From Pseudomonas sp. KU26590 (GTDB lineage: Bacteria > Pseudomonadota > Gammaproteobacteria > Pseudomonadales > Pseudomonadaceae), in assembly GCF_026153515.1 (NCBI RefSeq), contig NZ_CP110644.1, positions 2,137,501 to 2,201,500 on the forward strand: a stretch of DNA of 64,000 nucleotides. The letters run 5' to 3'. The notes beneath the pieces are model-generated. The model searched no databases, was not told the DNA's origin, and saw nothing but the letters and a program-made list of their open reading frames with translations. This document shows, piece by piece, positions 1 through 11,213 of the stretch. The translations under genes were made by a program, and so were the position numbers. The stretch's first letter is position 1. Each line of letters begins with the position of its first letter.

Positions 1-1808
<1,808 letters not shown>

Positions 1809-1851
1809 ACTGGCCATCTGCATGACATCATGCATTGCCTGAGGAAACGAG

Positions 1852-2208
1852 ATGAGCGTGCCACTGAGTCCAGGTCCACGTAACGGCATCCTGTCCCTGA
1901 CCATCAAGGACAAGTCCGTCCTGTACGCCGCGTACATGCCGTTCATTAAAAACGGCGGCCTGTTCATTCCCACCAGCAAAAGCTACAAGCTGGGCGATGA
2001 AGTGTTCATGTTGCTCAACCTGATGGACGAGCCCGAAAAGATTCCGGTCGCGGGCAAGGTCACCTGGATCACGCCGAAGGGCGCTCAGGGAAACCGCGCC
2101 GCTGGCGTTGGGGTGCAGTTCAATGATGGCGACAACACCGCGCGCAACATGATTGAAAACTACCTGGCCGGAGCACTTAAGTCCGACCGTCCTACCCATA
2201 CGATGTAA
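1852..2208 (+). CDS. pilZ: type IV pilus assembly protein PilZ
   Basis: A 118-residue single-domain PilZ protein, the family founder, required for type IV pilus biogenesis. The sequence lacks the Arg-x3-Arg and (D/N)xSxxG signatures that bind cyclic-di-GMP: the equivalent region reads NGGLFIPT. This agrees with established knowledge that the pilus PilZ does not bind the nucleotide. It starts at ATG 1852 after AGGAAACGAG and lies 43 bp after holB and 14 bp before the TatD gene, so it is part of the tmk operon. Confidence 0.93.
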   Translation: MSVPLSPGPRNGILSLTIKDKSVLYAAYMPFIKNGGLFIPTSKSYKLGDEVFMLLNLMDEPEKIPVAGKVTWITPKGAQGNRAAGVGVQFNDGDNTARNMIENYLAGALKSDRPTHTM

Positions 2209-2222
2209 GTTGCCCCGCCGCC

Positions 2223-3008
2223 ATGCTTGTAGATTCCCATTGCCACCTTGACAGCCTCGACCTCAGCGCCCACGACGGCTCCCTCGACAACGCCCTGCAA
2301 GCGGCGAGAGAGCGGGGCGTCGGGCACTTTCTGTGCATCGGCGTCAGCGCCGAAAACGCCGGTGCCGTGAAGGCGCTTGCAGACCGTTACAACGACGTTG
2401 ATTGCTCGGTCGGCATTCACCCGCTGGACCTCAAGCCCGGGGAGGCGCCTGCGCTGGAGTGGCTGCTGGGCGAGCTGAATCATCCGCGCGTCGTGGCCAT
2501 CGGCGAAACCGGTCTGGATTATCACTACGAGCCTGAGGCGGCCGAGTTGCAACAGGCCTCGTTCCGGCTACATCTGCAAGCGGCCAACGTGACCGGCAAG
2601 CCGGTGATCGTCCACACCCGCGGCGCGCGCGCCGACACGCTGGAGCTGTTGCGCGAAGCCGCGTTGCCTCAGGCCGGCGTGCTGCATTGCTTCACCGAAG
2701 ACTGGGACATGGCCAGGGCCGCGCTGGATCTGGGTTTCTATATCTCGCTGTCCGGCATCGTCACCTTCCGCAACGCCGATGCACTGCGGGATGTCGCCAG
2801 CAAAGTGCCCGCCGACCGGCTGCTGGTCGAGACCGACTCACCGTACCTGGCGCCGATCCCGTATCGGGGCAAGCCCAACCTGCCGCAGTACGTGCGTGAA
2901 GTGGCCGAGTTTCTGGCGATGTTGCGCGGCGAGACCTACGAGCGTTTTGCCGAGCAGACCAGCGAGAACTTCAAGCGGCTGTTCCCGCTGGCGCGCGTCA
3001 AAGGCTGA
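2223..3008 (+). CDS. TatD-family metal-dependent hydrolase (YcfH type)
   Basis: A 261-residue TIM-barrel amidohydrolase/deoxyribonuclease-like protein. Metal ligands are visible: HxH at residues 6 and 8, Glu95 in GETGLDY, His131 in IVHTRG, His155 in LHCFTED and Asp205 in ETDSPYLAP. The family holds 3'-5' DNases and D-aminoacyl-tRNA-deacylase-like members; the exact substrate of the YcfH branch is unsettled. Last gene of the mltG-tmk-holB-pilZ run. No plus-strand terminator with a T-tract was seen after it. Confidence 0.9.
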   Translation: MLVDSHCHLDSLDLSAHDGSLDNALQAARERGVGHFLCIGVSAENAGAVKALADRYNDVDCSVGIHPLDLKPGEAPALEWLLGELNHPRVVAIGETGLDYHYEPEAAELQQASFRLHLQAANVTGKPVIVHTRGARADTLELLREAALPQAGVLHCFTEDWDMARAALDLGFYISLSGIVTFRNADALRDVASKVPADRLLVETDSPYLAPIPYRGKPNLPQYVREVAEFLAMLRGETYERFAEQTSENFKRLFPLARVKG

Positions 3009-3049
3009 TCCTCCCCTGGCAAGCCTCTGATGCTCACCAAATCGCACGC

Positions 3050-3085
3050 AAAAAAAACCCGGCTTCTGGGGGGTGAATCCGGGTT
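3050..3085 (-). terminator. rho-independent terminator of the RgsA-like sRNA
   Basis: Stem of 7 bp (3079-3085 pairing with 3056-3062) around a loop of about 16 nt, followed on the minus strand by a run of eight T. On the plus strand there is no T-run after the stem, so it is oriented for minus-strand transcripts. Confidence 0.85.
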
Positions 3086-3168
3086 AAGACCATTAGGAGT
3101 AAAACAAAGACACGCTGTCCGTTGGTGTCCTTGCCAACGCTGGCACTTGGGGGAGATGCTGCGTTGAC
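3050..3168 (-). ncRNA. rgsA: RgsA-like (P16) RpoS-dependent small RNA
   Basis: About 119 nt on the minus strand between the tatD-like gene and the TetR gene. It ends in a strong intrinsic terminator (stem AACCCGG/CCGGGTT, then eight T on the minus strand) and is preceded at 3173-3182 by CAATACTTAT, close to the extended RpoS -10 (CTATACTTAA). Established knowledge: the Gac/RpoS-controlled sRNA RgsA is about 120 nt and lies beside the tatD-like gene (PA2959) in P. aeruginosa. Length, promoter type, terminator and position all fit. The name is inferred from synteny and was not checked by alignment. Confidence 0.7.
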
Positions 3169-3172
3169 GAAT

Positions 3173-3182
3173 ATAAGTATTG
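3173..3182 (-). promoter_or_regulatory. putative RpoS-type extended -10 of the RgsA-like sRNA
   Basis: Minus-strand CAATACTTAT matches 8 of 10 positions of the sigma-S element CTATACTTAA. It lies 5-7 nt before the inferred RNA start near 3168. No good -35 was seen, which is normal for RpoS promoters. Confidence 0.55.
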
Positions 3183-3462
3183 GCTATAATCCGCAGGCGT
3201 CCAGCCGCTCGCTGTACGATTTTTAAACAGTTTTGGAATACCTGACGGCTTGCTGATACCGCAATTCCACTGACGCTCCGGATTTTCGACCGTCCATCCC
3301 ATCTTGCCAAAAAACGAGACTGTCTGGGCCTCAAGCGTTTCCTTTTTGCCTGCCGGCCTCGAAATCCGTCAGAAAACGGATGCAGGTCGGATGATCCGTG
3401 CATTCTGCTGCGGGATAGGCATAATGTGCCGCTTCCGATCCCCGAATCCACAGTCTCCTCCT

Positions 3463-4149
3463 ATGCAGAAAGAACCTCGTAAAGTCCGTGAGTTTCGCCG
3501 CCGTGAGCAGGAGATTCTCGACACCGCGCTCAAGCTCTTCCTCGAACAGGGCGAAGACAGCGTCACCGTCGAGATGATCGCGGACGCCGTGGGTATCGGC
3601 AAAGGCACCATCTATAAGCACTTCAAATCCAAGGCGGAGATCTACCTGCGCCTGATGCTTGACTATGAGCGTGATTTGAACGAGCTGCTGCATTCGGCGG
3701 ATGTCGACAAGGACAAGGAAGCGCTGTCCCGCGCTTACTTCGAATTCCGCATGCGCGACCCCCAGCGCTACCGGTTGTTTGACCGGCTGGAAGAGAAGGT
3801 CGTCAAGGGCAATCAGGTGCCGGAGCTGGTCGAGGAGCTGCACAAGATCCGCGCCTCTAACTTCGAGCACTTGACGTTGCTGATCAAAGGCCGGATCTCC
3901 GAAGGCAAGCTCGAAGACGTCCCTCCGTACTTCCATTACTGCGCCGCCTGGGCGCTGGTGCACGGCGCGGTAGCGTTGTACCACTCGCCGTTCTGGAGCA
4001 ATGTGCTTGAAGATCAGGAAGGCTTCTTCCAGTTCCTGATGGACATCGGCGTGCGCATGGGCAACAAGCGCAAGCGTGATGTCGATCATACGCACGAGGC
4101 CAAACCCGAGACCCGACTCGACTCCCAGCCCGACCCCGCTGCGGAATAA
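3463..4149 (+). CDS. TetR-family transcriptional regulator
   Basis: A 228-residue repressor-type regulator. The N-terminal helix-turn-helix spans roughly residues 34-53 (TVEMIADAVGIGKGTIYKHF), followed by an all-helical ligand/dimer domain. I start at ATG 3463 because the preceding reading frame (from 3304) has no homology-like content and overlaps the promoter area. The acidic/proline-rich tail after about residue 205 is low complexity. A homologue sits at the same place in other Pseudomonas (PA2957 type). Target genes are not evident; the following lipoprotein is a possibility. Confidence 0.88.
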   Translation: MQKEPRKVREFRRREQEILDTALKLFLEQGEDSVTVEMIADAVGIGKGTIYKHFKSKAEIYLRLMLDYERDLNELLHSADVDKDKEALSRAYFEFRMRDPQRYRLFDRLEEKVVKGNQVPELVEELHKIRASNFEHLTLLIKGRISEGKLEDVPPYFHYCAAWALVHGAVALYHSPFWSNVLEDQEGFFQFLMDIGVRMGNKRKRDVDHTHEAKPETRLDSQPDPAAE

Positions 4150-4265
4150 AGCGCAGCTCCGTAAGCCGATTCAGCGAGCGAAACCTTCTCCAGGTCCGAC
4201 ATGGCGCAAAAGCTGCATTAACCGGCCATTCGCCGGTTTTCCGTCGCCGGACTTTGGAGATAAAA

Positions 4266-4871
4266 ATGCGTAGCCTGGTTTTACTGCTGGCTCTACTGGC
4301 GTTGAGTGGCTGCATGCACGTCAGCGATCTGGCACAAGGCGCTCACGATGAGCTCAGTGACGCCGGGCTGCTGGATCATAGCTCAACCCGTCGGTTGAAC
4401 AACTTCCGCGTGCAAGCCGACTCGTTCATCTATATCGCCCAGGGCGCCTTCGTTCCGCCGGGCGGTGCCTACCCGCGTTCAAACGTCGTGGCCGAAGAAG
4501 CGTTCAACGGGTTTATCGAATACTTCCCGATGGTCCGCCGCGCTCGCGCTCCTGAAGGTCTGGATGAGGCGATGAACGAGGCCCGGGCCGCCGGTGCGCA
4601 CTATCTGCTGTACACCCGTTTCGCCAAAGCCGATGACCGCATCGGCACGTTTGACGAGTGGTCGGATCAGGAAGCGGTGGACCGCCTGGGCATCGACAAC
4701 GGCGTCATCCAGCTGATGCTGATCGAAACCAACACCCGCTACCTCATCGATTCGGCACGCATTCACCTTCGTGGCGGCCTGCTGACCTTGTACGACACCA
4801 AGCCCGAGGATTTGCTAGGACCCCCGATGGAAGCTTACGCTCGCGGTTTGCTGGGCGTCGAAGCCCGCTGA
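4266..4871 (+). CDS. DUF4823 lipoprotein
   Basis: A 201-residue exported lipoprotein. The signal peptide is hydrophobic and ends in the lipobox L-S-G-C (Cys16), so the mature protein should be lipid-anchored. The start at ATG 4266 is supported by GGAG 8 bp upstream; the ATG at 4254 lies before that site and is rejected. The rest resembles the Pseudomonas DUF4823 family, of unknown function. The DUF1285 gene begins 10 bp after its stop, so the two are probably co-transcribed. Confidence 0.8.
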   Translation: MRSLVLLLALLALSGCMHVSDLAQGAHDELSDAGLLDHSSTRRLNNFRVQADSFIYIAQGAFVPPGGAYPRSNVVAEEAFNGFIEYFPMVRRARAPEGLDEAMNEARAAGAHYLLYTRFAKADDRIGTFDEWSDQEAVDRLGIDNGVIQLMLIETNTRYLIDSARIHLRGGLLTLYDTKPEDLLGPPMEAYARGLLGVEAR

Positions 4872-4881
4872 GGAGTGGCGT

Positions 4882-5445
4882 ATGAGTGGGCAGGACAAAG
4901 CCAATGATCTGTTGGCTCAGATTGCCAGGAGCGGCAAGGGCTTGCCGCCCGTGCACCTGTGGAACCCGGATTTCTGCGGTGACATCGACATGCGCATCGC
5001 TCGCGATGGCACCTGGTTCTATCTGGGTACGCCCATTGGTCGCAAGCCGATGGTTCGGCTGTTTTCCACCATCATTCGCCGGGACGGCGACGATTACTTT
5101 CTGATCACGCCGGTGGAGAAGGTCGGCATCAAGGTCGACGACGCCCCTTTTGTGGCAGTCCTGCTGGACGTTGAAGGCAGCGGGGAGTCGCAGTTGCTGC
5201 GGTTCACCACTAACGTTGAAGACGTGGTGGAGGCGGGGGCTGAACACCCGCTGCGTATCGACGTCGATCCGCAGACCCAGGAGCCAGCACCCTATATTCA
5301 TGTGCGCAACAACCTCGAAGCGCTGATCCACCGTAATGTCTTCTATCAGCTGGTGGACCTTGCTGCTGTGCGTGAAATCGATGGCCAGCGCTGGCTGGGG
5401 GTGTGGAGCGGTGGCGAGTTCTTCCCCATCGGCGTTGAGCCCTGA
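4882..5445 (+). CDS. DUF1285 family protein
   Basis: A 187-residue soluble protein matching the DUF1285 family by its opening ([18 protein letters not shown]) and the central [12 protein letters not shown] segment. Structures known for the family are small beta-rich folds and the role is undefined. It lacks a signal peptide or membrane segment. It follows the lipoprotein gene with a 10-bp gap. Confidence 0.8.
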   Translation: MSGQDKANDLLAQIARSGKGLPPVHLWNPDFCGDIDMRIARDGTWFYLGTPIGRKPMVRLFSTIIRRDGDDYFLITPVEKVGIKVDDAPFVAVLLDVEGSGESQLLRFTTNVEDVVEAGAEHPLRIDVDPQTQEPAPYIHVRNNLEALIHRNVFYQLVDLAAVREIDGQRWLGVWSGGEFFPIGVEP

Positions 5446-5554
5446 TCCGTTCATTTCTGTTCGTCCGTACGTTCGCCTATCCGCTTGCGGCCAATTGCCT
5501 GACTTTCACCGGGCAGTTACAGTGCCGCCCCCCGATTTTTCCTGAGGTTTTTCC

Positions 5555-6565
5555 ATGAGTCAGTCCTTTGATATCGCCGTGATTGGCGCCACCGGTACTG
5601 TCGGCGAAACCATCGTCCAGATTCTCGAAGAGCGCGACTTCCCGGTCGGCGATTTGCACCTGCTCGCCAGCGTCGAATCGGCCGGAAGCTCGGTGCCGTA
5701 CCGTGGCAAGAACGTCCGTGTACGTGAAGTCGACGCCTTTGATTTCAGCAAGGCCAACATTGTCTTCTTCGCAGCAGGCGCTGCCGTGACACGCAGTTAT
5801 GCCGAGCGCGCCACCGCCGCCGGTTGTGTGGTTATCGACCTTTCCGCTGGGTTGTCGGTGGAGCAGGCGCCGAATGTGGTGCCCGAGGTCAATGGCGCCC
5901 GCCTGGCTGATCTGGCCAAACCGCAGCAGGTTGCCTGCCCGAGTTCCAGCGCTGCCGCCCTCGCACTGGTGCTGGCGCCGTTGCGCGCACTGCTGAATAT
6001 CGAGCGGATCACCGTGACGGCGTGCCTGGCGGTGTCGAGCATGGGCCGCGAAGGGGTCACCGAACTGGCCCGGCAAACCGCCGAGCTGCTCAACGTTCGC
6101 CCGCTGGAACCCAAGGTGTTTGACCGGCAGATGGCGTTCAATGTGCTCGCCCAGGTGGGCAAGCCTGACGCTGACGGTCATGTGCCACTGGAAAAACGTT
6201 TGGTCAGCGAGTTGCGCGAGTTGCTCTCGCTGCCTTTAATCAAGGTCGGCGTGAGTTGCATCCAGGTGCCGGTGTTCTTCGGCGACAGTCTGAGCGTGTC
6301 GGTGCAGACAAGCGAGGCGGTCGACATCAGGGCGGTCAATGCCGCGCTTGAAACTGCCGAGGGCATCGAGCTGGTTGAGGCTGGCGATTACCCGACGCCA
6401 GTGGGCGACGCCGTAGGACAGGATGCTGTCTATGTAGGACGTTTACGCGGGGGCGTCGACGACGGTTGTGAGCTGAATTTCTGGGTCACGCTGGACAATG
6501 TGCGCAAGGGCGCGGCCTTGAACGCTGTGCAGGTGGCTGAGTTGTTGATAAAAGATGTTGCGTAA
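5555..6565 (+). CDS. usg: aspartate-semialdehyde dehydrogenase-like protein (Usg type), catalytic residues replaced
   Basis: A 336-residue member of the semialdehyde dehydrogenase fold: N-terminal Rossmann motif GATGTVGE (about residues 11-18) and a C-terminal dimerisation domain. Where true enzymes have the nucleophile in A-N-P-N-C-S-T this protein has A-C-P-S-S-S-A, so the Cys aligns with Ser. The G-H-S histidine motif reads FFGDS (His to Asp), and the Arg in the preceding V-R-V-P motif is Gln. It therefore probably lacks asd activity and corresponds to the PA3116/Usg paralogue. It precedes fimV, as in P. aeruginosa. Its real function is unknown. Confidence 0.85.
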   Translation: MSQSFDIAVIGATGTVGETIVQILEERDFPVGDLHLLASVESAGSSVPYRGKNVRVREVDAFDFSKANIVFFAAGAAVTRSYAERATAAGCVVIDLSAGLSVEQAPNVVPEVNGARLADLAKPQQVACPSSSAAALALVLAPLRALLNIERITVTACLAVSSMGREGVTELARQTAELLNVRPLEPKVFDRQMAFNVLAQVGKPDADGHVPLEKRLVSELRELLSLPLIKVGVSCIQVPVFFGDSLSVSVQTSEAVDIRAVNAALETAEGIELVEAGDYPTPVGDAVGQDAVYVGRLRGGVDDGCELNFWVTLDNVRKGAALNAVQVAELLIKDVA

Positions 6566-6681
6566 AAGATACTTGCCCACAATTCGAAGAATCATTCTAG
6601 CTGCGGCGTGTCGATACGCCCTACACCCGAGCAGGCATTATCTTCGCGATTGCCGGGGAAATTTCAAACAAGGGATGGGCT

Positions 6682-9498
6682 ATGGTTCAGGTTCGTAAAC
6701 TCGTTTTAGCAATCGCTGCGGCTTCGGCGCTGTCATCAGGAATGGCCCAAGCGCTCGGCCTCGGCGCTCTGACCGTGAAGTCGACCCTGAATCAGCCGCT
6801 GTTGGCCGAAATCGAGCTGACGGAAGTTCAGGACCTCAATGCCTCCCAGGTGGTGCCGAGTCTGGCGACCTCTGCGGAGTTCGCCCAGGCCGGCGTTGGC
6901 CGGGTGGCGATCCTCGATGACCTGACCTTTACCCCGGTCGTCAATCCCGGCGGCAAGAGCGTGTTGCGCATCACCTCCACCAAGCCCATCCGCGATCCCT
7001 ACGTGAAGTTCCTCGTTCAAGTGCTCTGGCCCAATGGCCGTGCGCTGCGCGAGTACAGCCTGTTGCTGGACCCACCGAAATTCTCGCCGCAAGCCGCTGC
7101 GGCTGCTGCGCAATTGCCTTCGACGGCGCCGAGCGCCGCACCTGCTCCGGCACCTGCTGCCGAAACGCCGGCCGCTGCGCCTCCGACGCCCGCTCCAGCG
7201 CCGGCCCCGGAACCCAAGTTCACCCAATACACCACCGCCAATAACGACACGCTCTGGGAAATCGCCGCGCGCGTGAAGAATGGCGGGACTGTGCAGCAGA
7301 CCATGCTGGCGATCCAGGCGTTGAACCCTGATGCCTTCATTGCCGGCAACATCAACCGCCTGAAGAAAGGCCAGGTGTTGCGTCTGCCGTCGCCGCAGGA
7401 ATCAACCGCGCTGGCTCAGCCTCGCGCGGTGGCCGAAGTGGCCGAGCAGAATCGCGCCTGGCGCGAAGGCCGACGCATGCCGAGCGGCGCCCGTCAGGTC
7501 GATGCGACCCGTCGCGACCGTGCTGGGGCGGCGCCTTCGCAGATTGACGCCAAAGACAATCTAAGCCTCGTCTCTGCCAACAAGGCGGGTGCCAAAGGCA
7601 AGGCGGGCGACAATGCCGACGTCAGTAACCAGTTGGCGACCACCCAGGAAAGCCTGGACACCACGCGTCGGGACAATGCGGAGCTGAAGAGCCGCATGAC
7701 CGACCTGCAAAGCCAGGTCGATAAACTGCAGCGCCTGATTCAGCTGAAGAATGACCAATTGGCGAAAATGCAGGCGTCCGGCGCAGCGGTTCCGCCGCCC
7801 GTTGATGCCGCCAATCCTGCCAATCCCGCTGTCAGCCCCAACAGCGTGACCAACCCCAACAACGCCGCCAACCCGGCGATGCAGGCCCAAGTGGTGCCGA
7901 ATGCGGCGGCGCCTGACGTTGCCGGCAAGGCACCCAACGAAATCGCGCCCGAAGACGCATTGCCGGTGGATGGCGCGGCGGTCACCAGCGCGACGCCTGA
8001 TCAAGCACTGATCGTTCCGACTGAGCCGGTGGTCGATGAAGACAACCGTAGCGCCCTCGACAAGATCCTTGCCAGCCCGATGCTCATGGGCCTGATCGGT
8101 GGCGGCGCGCTGTTGGTGTTGCTGCTGCTTCTGTTGCTGCTGGCTCGCCGACGCAATGCGCTGATCGAAGCCGAACGGCATCGCCAGATGGCGCGCGCCT
8201 TGTCTGAAGAGTCGGACTTCGCGTCCGACATGGACATGCCTGCCAGCAGCTTCGAAGGCCTGGAGGCGCCGGCGCCCTACGCAAAGACGCCGCCGGCGCC
8301 GACCGTCACCGAGCCGGTCCGCGAACATCCGGCTGACGCGCTCGTTCAGGCTGAAATCCACATCGCATACGGCCGCACCAATCAGGCTGCTGCCGTTCTT
8401 GAAGACGCCATCAAGCATGAGCCACAACGCAGTGATCTGCGCCTCAAGCTCATGGAGGTCTACGCCGAGCAGGACAACAAGTCCGGGTTTGTCGCGCAGG
8501 AGCGGCAACTGGTGGCCACGGGAAAGAACCACGCTGAAGTCGAAGAACTGAAATCCCGCTATCCGTCCATGGCCGCTGCGGCTGCGGCGGCAGCAGGGGT
8601 GGCAGCAGCGGCGGCTTTGGCAGCGGAAATGGACGCAAAGTACGTTGAAGAGTTGCTCCATGACGAGCCTGAAGCCGCCGCACAGCCTGCCACGGTGGCA
8701 GAAACGGTGACCGAAGTGCCAGTGGACGATGAGTTCGACAACGCCTTCGACTTGAGCCTTGATGATCTGGACAGCGAATCGCCTGCGCAAGCGCCGAACC
8801 GTGCTGCGGCACAGGACAACGCTGCCCTCGACGATCTGGACCTGGACGCGCCGTTTGCCGGGTCGGCTTCCGATGACCTGGACTTCGACGCGATCCTGCG
8901 CGAGCAGCAGGCGACTTCCGTTGCCGCTGAGCCAGCTGAGCTGGACGATTTCGACCTCGACCTGGCAGAAGATCAGCCGGCGTTGAAGGCCGAAGACGAT
9001 TATTTGCTGGGGATGGAGGACGATCTGCGTGATCTGCCGCCGTTCGAACAGCCTGCATCGCTGGGCGCCACCAAGCCTGAGCTGGAAGACGACATCGAGT
9101 TGCCTGCCGATTTCGACCTCTCACTGGCTGACGAGATGGAGACCGAGCAGGCCTCCGAGGCGTTCGCGTCCGAGATCGACGACGTCAATGCCGAGCTGGA
9201 CCGTCTTTCCCAGAGCCTGGAGCAGCCGCCGATCGCCAAGCCGTTCGACACGCCGTTGGACAGGCCTGTGGAAGCGTCGCCTCGTTTCACTGAAGACGAC
9301 GCGCTGCTGGCGGACGACGAGCCGGAGTTCGACTTCCTTTCCGGCACCGATGAAGCGGCCACCAAGCTGGACCTCGCCCGGGCCTATATCGAAATGGGCG
9401 ACGCCGATGGCGCGCGCGACATCCTCGATGAAGTGGTAGCCGAAGGTGACGATGGCCAGAAGACCGAAGCGCGGGACATGTTGTCGCGTCTGGTCTGA
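6682..9498 (+). CDS. fimV: FimV, peptidoglycan-binding polar hub protein for type IV pili
   Basis: A 938-residue inner-membrane protein needed for twitching motility, polar PilS/PilR organisation and cAMP signalling in P. aeruginosa. Layout: signal peptide to about residue 25, FimV N-terminal domain, Pro/Ala linker (about 135-178), LysM peptidoglycan-binding domain (about 180-236), a coiled-coil stretch (about 313-360), a transmembrane helix (about 466-488), a TPR-like cytoplasmic segment (from about 555), an alanine run (about 630-650), long acidic repeats and the conserved C-terminal FimV TPR helix pair (about 896-925). Start ATG 6682 lies shortly after CAAGGGATGGG. Terminator follows. Confidence 0.93.
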   Translation: MVQVRKLVLAIAAASALSSGMAQALGLGALTVKSTLNQPLLAEIELTEVQDLNASQVVPSLATSAEFAQAGVGRVAILDDLTFTPVVNPGGKSVLRITSTKPIRDPYVKFLVQVLWPNGRALREYSLLLDPPKFSPQAAAAAAQLPSTAPSAAPAPAPAAETPAAAPPTPAPAPAPEPKFTQYTTANNDTLWEIAARVKNGGTVQQTMLAIQALNPDAFIAGNINRLKKGQVLRLPSPQESTALAQPRAVAEVAEQNRAWREGRRMPSGARQVDATRRDRAGAAPSQIDAKDNLSLVSANKAGAKGKAGDNADVSNQLATTQESLDTTRRDNAELKSRMTDLQSQVDKLQRLIQLKNDQLAKMQASGAAVPPPVDAANPANPAVSPNSVTNPNNAANPAMQAQVVPNAAAPDVAGKAPNEIAPEDALPVDGAAVTSATPDQALIVPTEPVVDEDNRSALDKILASPMLMGLIGGGALLVLLLLLLLLARRRNALIEAERHRQMARALSEESDFASDMDMPASSFEGLEAPAPYAKTPPAPTVTEPVREHPADALVQAEIHIAYGRTNQAAAVLEDAIKHEPQRSDLRLKLMEVYAEQDNKSGFVAQERQLVATGKNHAEVEELKSRYPSMAAAAAAAAGVAAAAALAAEMDAKYVEELLHDEPEAAAQPATVAETVTEVPVDDEFDNAFDLSLDDLDSESPAQAPNRAAAQDNAALDDLDLDAPFAGSASDDLDFDAILREQQATSVAAEPAELDDFDLDLAEDQPALKAEDDYLLGMEDDLRDLPPFEQPASLGATKPELEDDIELPADFDLSLADEMETEQASEAFASEIDDVNAELDRLSQSLEQPPIAKPFDTPLDRPVEASPRFTEDDALLADDEPEFDFLSGTDEAATKLDLARAYIEMGDADGARDILDEVVAEGDDGQKTEARDMLSRLV

Positions 9499-9513
9499 CC
9501 GGTTTATCGCTGC

Positions 9514-9543
9514 AAAAAACGACCGCTTCGGCGGTCGTTTGCA
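9514..9543 (+). terminator. rho-independent terminator after fimV
   Basis: A perfect 10-bp stem at 9517-9526 and 9531-9540 closed by a TTCG tetraloop. The T-run is short (GTTTGCATTT), so it may work in either direction, as the A-run on the left also suits minus-strand reading. Confidence 0.8.
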
Positions 9544-9625
9544 TTTCCGGGCCGGGCCTTTCGGCTTCTCCGCGGCACAAGGTCAACCGTTGGCCACTGG
9601 CGATGGCGTCTTTTTTTTCGATCCG

Positions 9626-9631
9626 TATAAT
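9626..9631 (+). promoter_or_regulatory. -10 hexamer of a probable truA promoter
   Basis: A perfect TATAAT just after the fimV terminator. No convincing -35 lies 16-18 bp upstream (the area is T-rich), so strength is uncertain. Confidence 0.4.
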
Positions 9632-9666
9632 GGCCGCCCTTGCGCACATCGACAGGCTTTAAGCTC

Positions 9667-10533
9667 TTGGCAACTACAGACACCGAGGCAGAAACAGCGG
9701 CAGCCGAACTGGCCGCCGAAGGTTTTTCCAGAATCGCCCTGGGCGTGGAATACAAGGGCTCGCGCTACAGCGGCTGGCAGCGCCAGTTGACCGGCGTGCT
9801 GACCGTCCAGGAAACCCTGGAAAACGCCCTGTCGAAAGTCGCGGATTCGCCGGTGTCGCTGATGTGCGCCGGGCGCACCGATGCGGGTGTTCACGCGTGC
9901 GGTCAGGTGGTGCATTTCGACACCCGCGCCGAGCGCAGCATGAAAGCCTGGACCATGGGCGCCAATATCAATCTGCCCCACGACATCAGCGTGACCTGGG
10001 CCAAGGTCATGCCCGCGCATTTTCACGCGCGTTTCAAAGCCATCGCCCGGCGCTATCGCTATGTGATTTACAACGATCAGATCCGCCCGGCGCACCTGGG
10101 CCAGGAAATTACCTGGAACCACCGCCCGCTGGATGCCGAACGCATGGCGCTGGCCGCCGAGCATCTGGTCGGCACCCACGATTTCAGTGCGTTCCGCGCC
10201 GGGCAATGCCAGGCCAAATCGCCGATCAAGCAGCTCCACCACCTGCGCGTCACCCGCCACGGCAAGATGATCGTCATCGATGTCCGCGCCAATGCCTTCC
10301 TCCATCACATGGTGCGCAATATTGCCGGCGTGCTGATGACCATCGGGGCAGGGGAGCGGCCTGTCGAGTGGGCGAGGGAAGTGCTGGAGAGCCGGGTACG
10401 ACGCACCGGCGGGGTGACGGCTCATCCTTTCGGCCTGTATCTGGTTCAGGTCGAATACCGCGACGAGTTCCCATTACCGGATCGCTACATCGGACCGCAT
10501 TTTCTCACCGGCTTCACGGAACTGGGCGGCTGA
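9667..10533 (+). CDS. truA: tRNA pseudouridine(38-40) synthase TruA
   Basis: Converts U38-40 of tRNA anticodon stems to pseudouridine. The catalytic Asp lies in the motif AGRTDAGVHA (about residue 70), and the conserved GVEYKG, RYRYVIY and FLHHMVRN segments are present. The start is uncertain: TTG 9667 gives 288 residues, TTG 9640 gives 297. I prefer 9667 because a TATAAT at 9626-9631 would place the transcript start near 9640. The first 17 residues or so are variable in the family. It begins after the fimV terminator and precedes trpF. Confidence 0.9.
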   Translation: MATTDTEAETAAAELAAEGFSRIALGVEYKGSRYSGWQRQLTGVLTVQETLENALSKVADSPVSLMCAGRTDAGVHACGQVVHFDTRAERSMKAWTMGANINLPHDISVTWAKVMPAHFHARFKAIARRYRYVIYNDQIRPAHLGQEITWNHRPLDAERMALAAEHLVGTHDFSAFRAGQCQAKSPIKQLHHLRVTRHGKMIVIDVRANAFLHHMVRNIAGVLMTIGAGERPVEWAREVLESRVRRTGGVTAHPFGLYLVQVEYRDEFPLPDRYIGPHFLTGFTELGG

Positions 10534-10592
10534 CGCGGGTGACTGCATTTGCTACCATCCGTGACTTTCGCAAGGCTTGAGGTCTCCACTAC

Positions 10593-11213
10593 ATGTCAGC
10601 CGTTCGCAGCAAGATCTGCGGGATTACCTGCATAGAAGATGCGTTGGCCGCCGTTGACGCGGGAGCCGATGCCATCGGGCTGGTGTTTTACCCCAAGAGC
10701 CCGCGCTTCGTGACGGTTGAGCAGGCCCAGGCGATCGTCGCTGCGCTGCCGCCTTTTGTCAGCACCGTCGGCCTGTTCGTGAATGAAGAGCGCGCCGACT
10801 TGCAAGCGCTGCTCGACGTCGTTCCCCTCGACCTCATTCAGTTTCACGGCGATGAAACCCCTGAGCAGTGTGAAGGCTATAACCGCCCCTACATCAAGGC
10901 GCTGCGCGTCCAGGCCGGCGACGACATCGCGGCTACCTGCGATGCCTACGCCAATGCCTGCGGCATCCTGCTCGACACCTATGTCGCGGGCATTCCGGGC
11001 GGGACCGGTGAAACCTTCGATTGGGCGCTGATTCCAAAACACTTGAGCAAGCCGGTGATTCTCGCCGGCGGCCTGACCTCGGCAAACGTTTCCCAGGCCA
11101 TCGCGCAGGTGCGTCCCTACGCGGTCGACGTGAGCGGCGGTGTGGAAAAATCCAAAGGCCTGAAGGATCACGACAAGATCCGTGCGTTCATGAGTGCCGT
11201 GCACAGCGCCTAG
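10593..11213 (+). CDS. trpF: phosphoribosylanthranilate isomerase
   Basis: Third step of tryptophan synthesis: isomerises N-(5'-phosphoribosyl)anthranilate to CdRP. The 206-residue (beta/alpha)8 barrel shows the catalytic Cys in KICGIT (about residue 9), LIQFHGDE, the Asp of LLDTYV and the phosphate-binding AGGLTS and VDVSGGVE(K)SKG loops. It sits between truA and accD as in other Pseudomonas, away from the other trp genes. Confidence 0.95.
   Translation: MSAVRSKICGITCIEDALAAVDAGADAIGLVFYPKSPRFVTVEQAQAIVAALPPFVSTVGLFVNEERADLQALLDVVPLDLIQFHGDETPEQCEGYNRPYIKALRVQAGDDIAATCDAYANACGILLDTYVAGIPGGTGETFDWALIPKHLSKPVILAGGLTSANVSQAIAQVRPYAVDVSGGVEKSKGLKDHDKIRAFMSAVHSA

Noticed and set aside
3093..3302. 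69-codon minus-strand frame beside the TetR gene
   Set aside because: Overlaps the RgsA-like sRNA and its promoter; no ribosome site or family resemblance.
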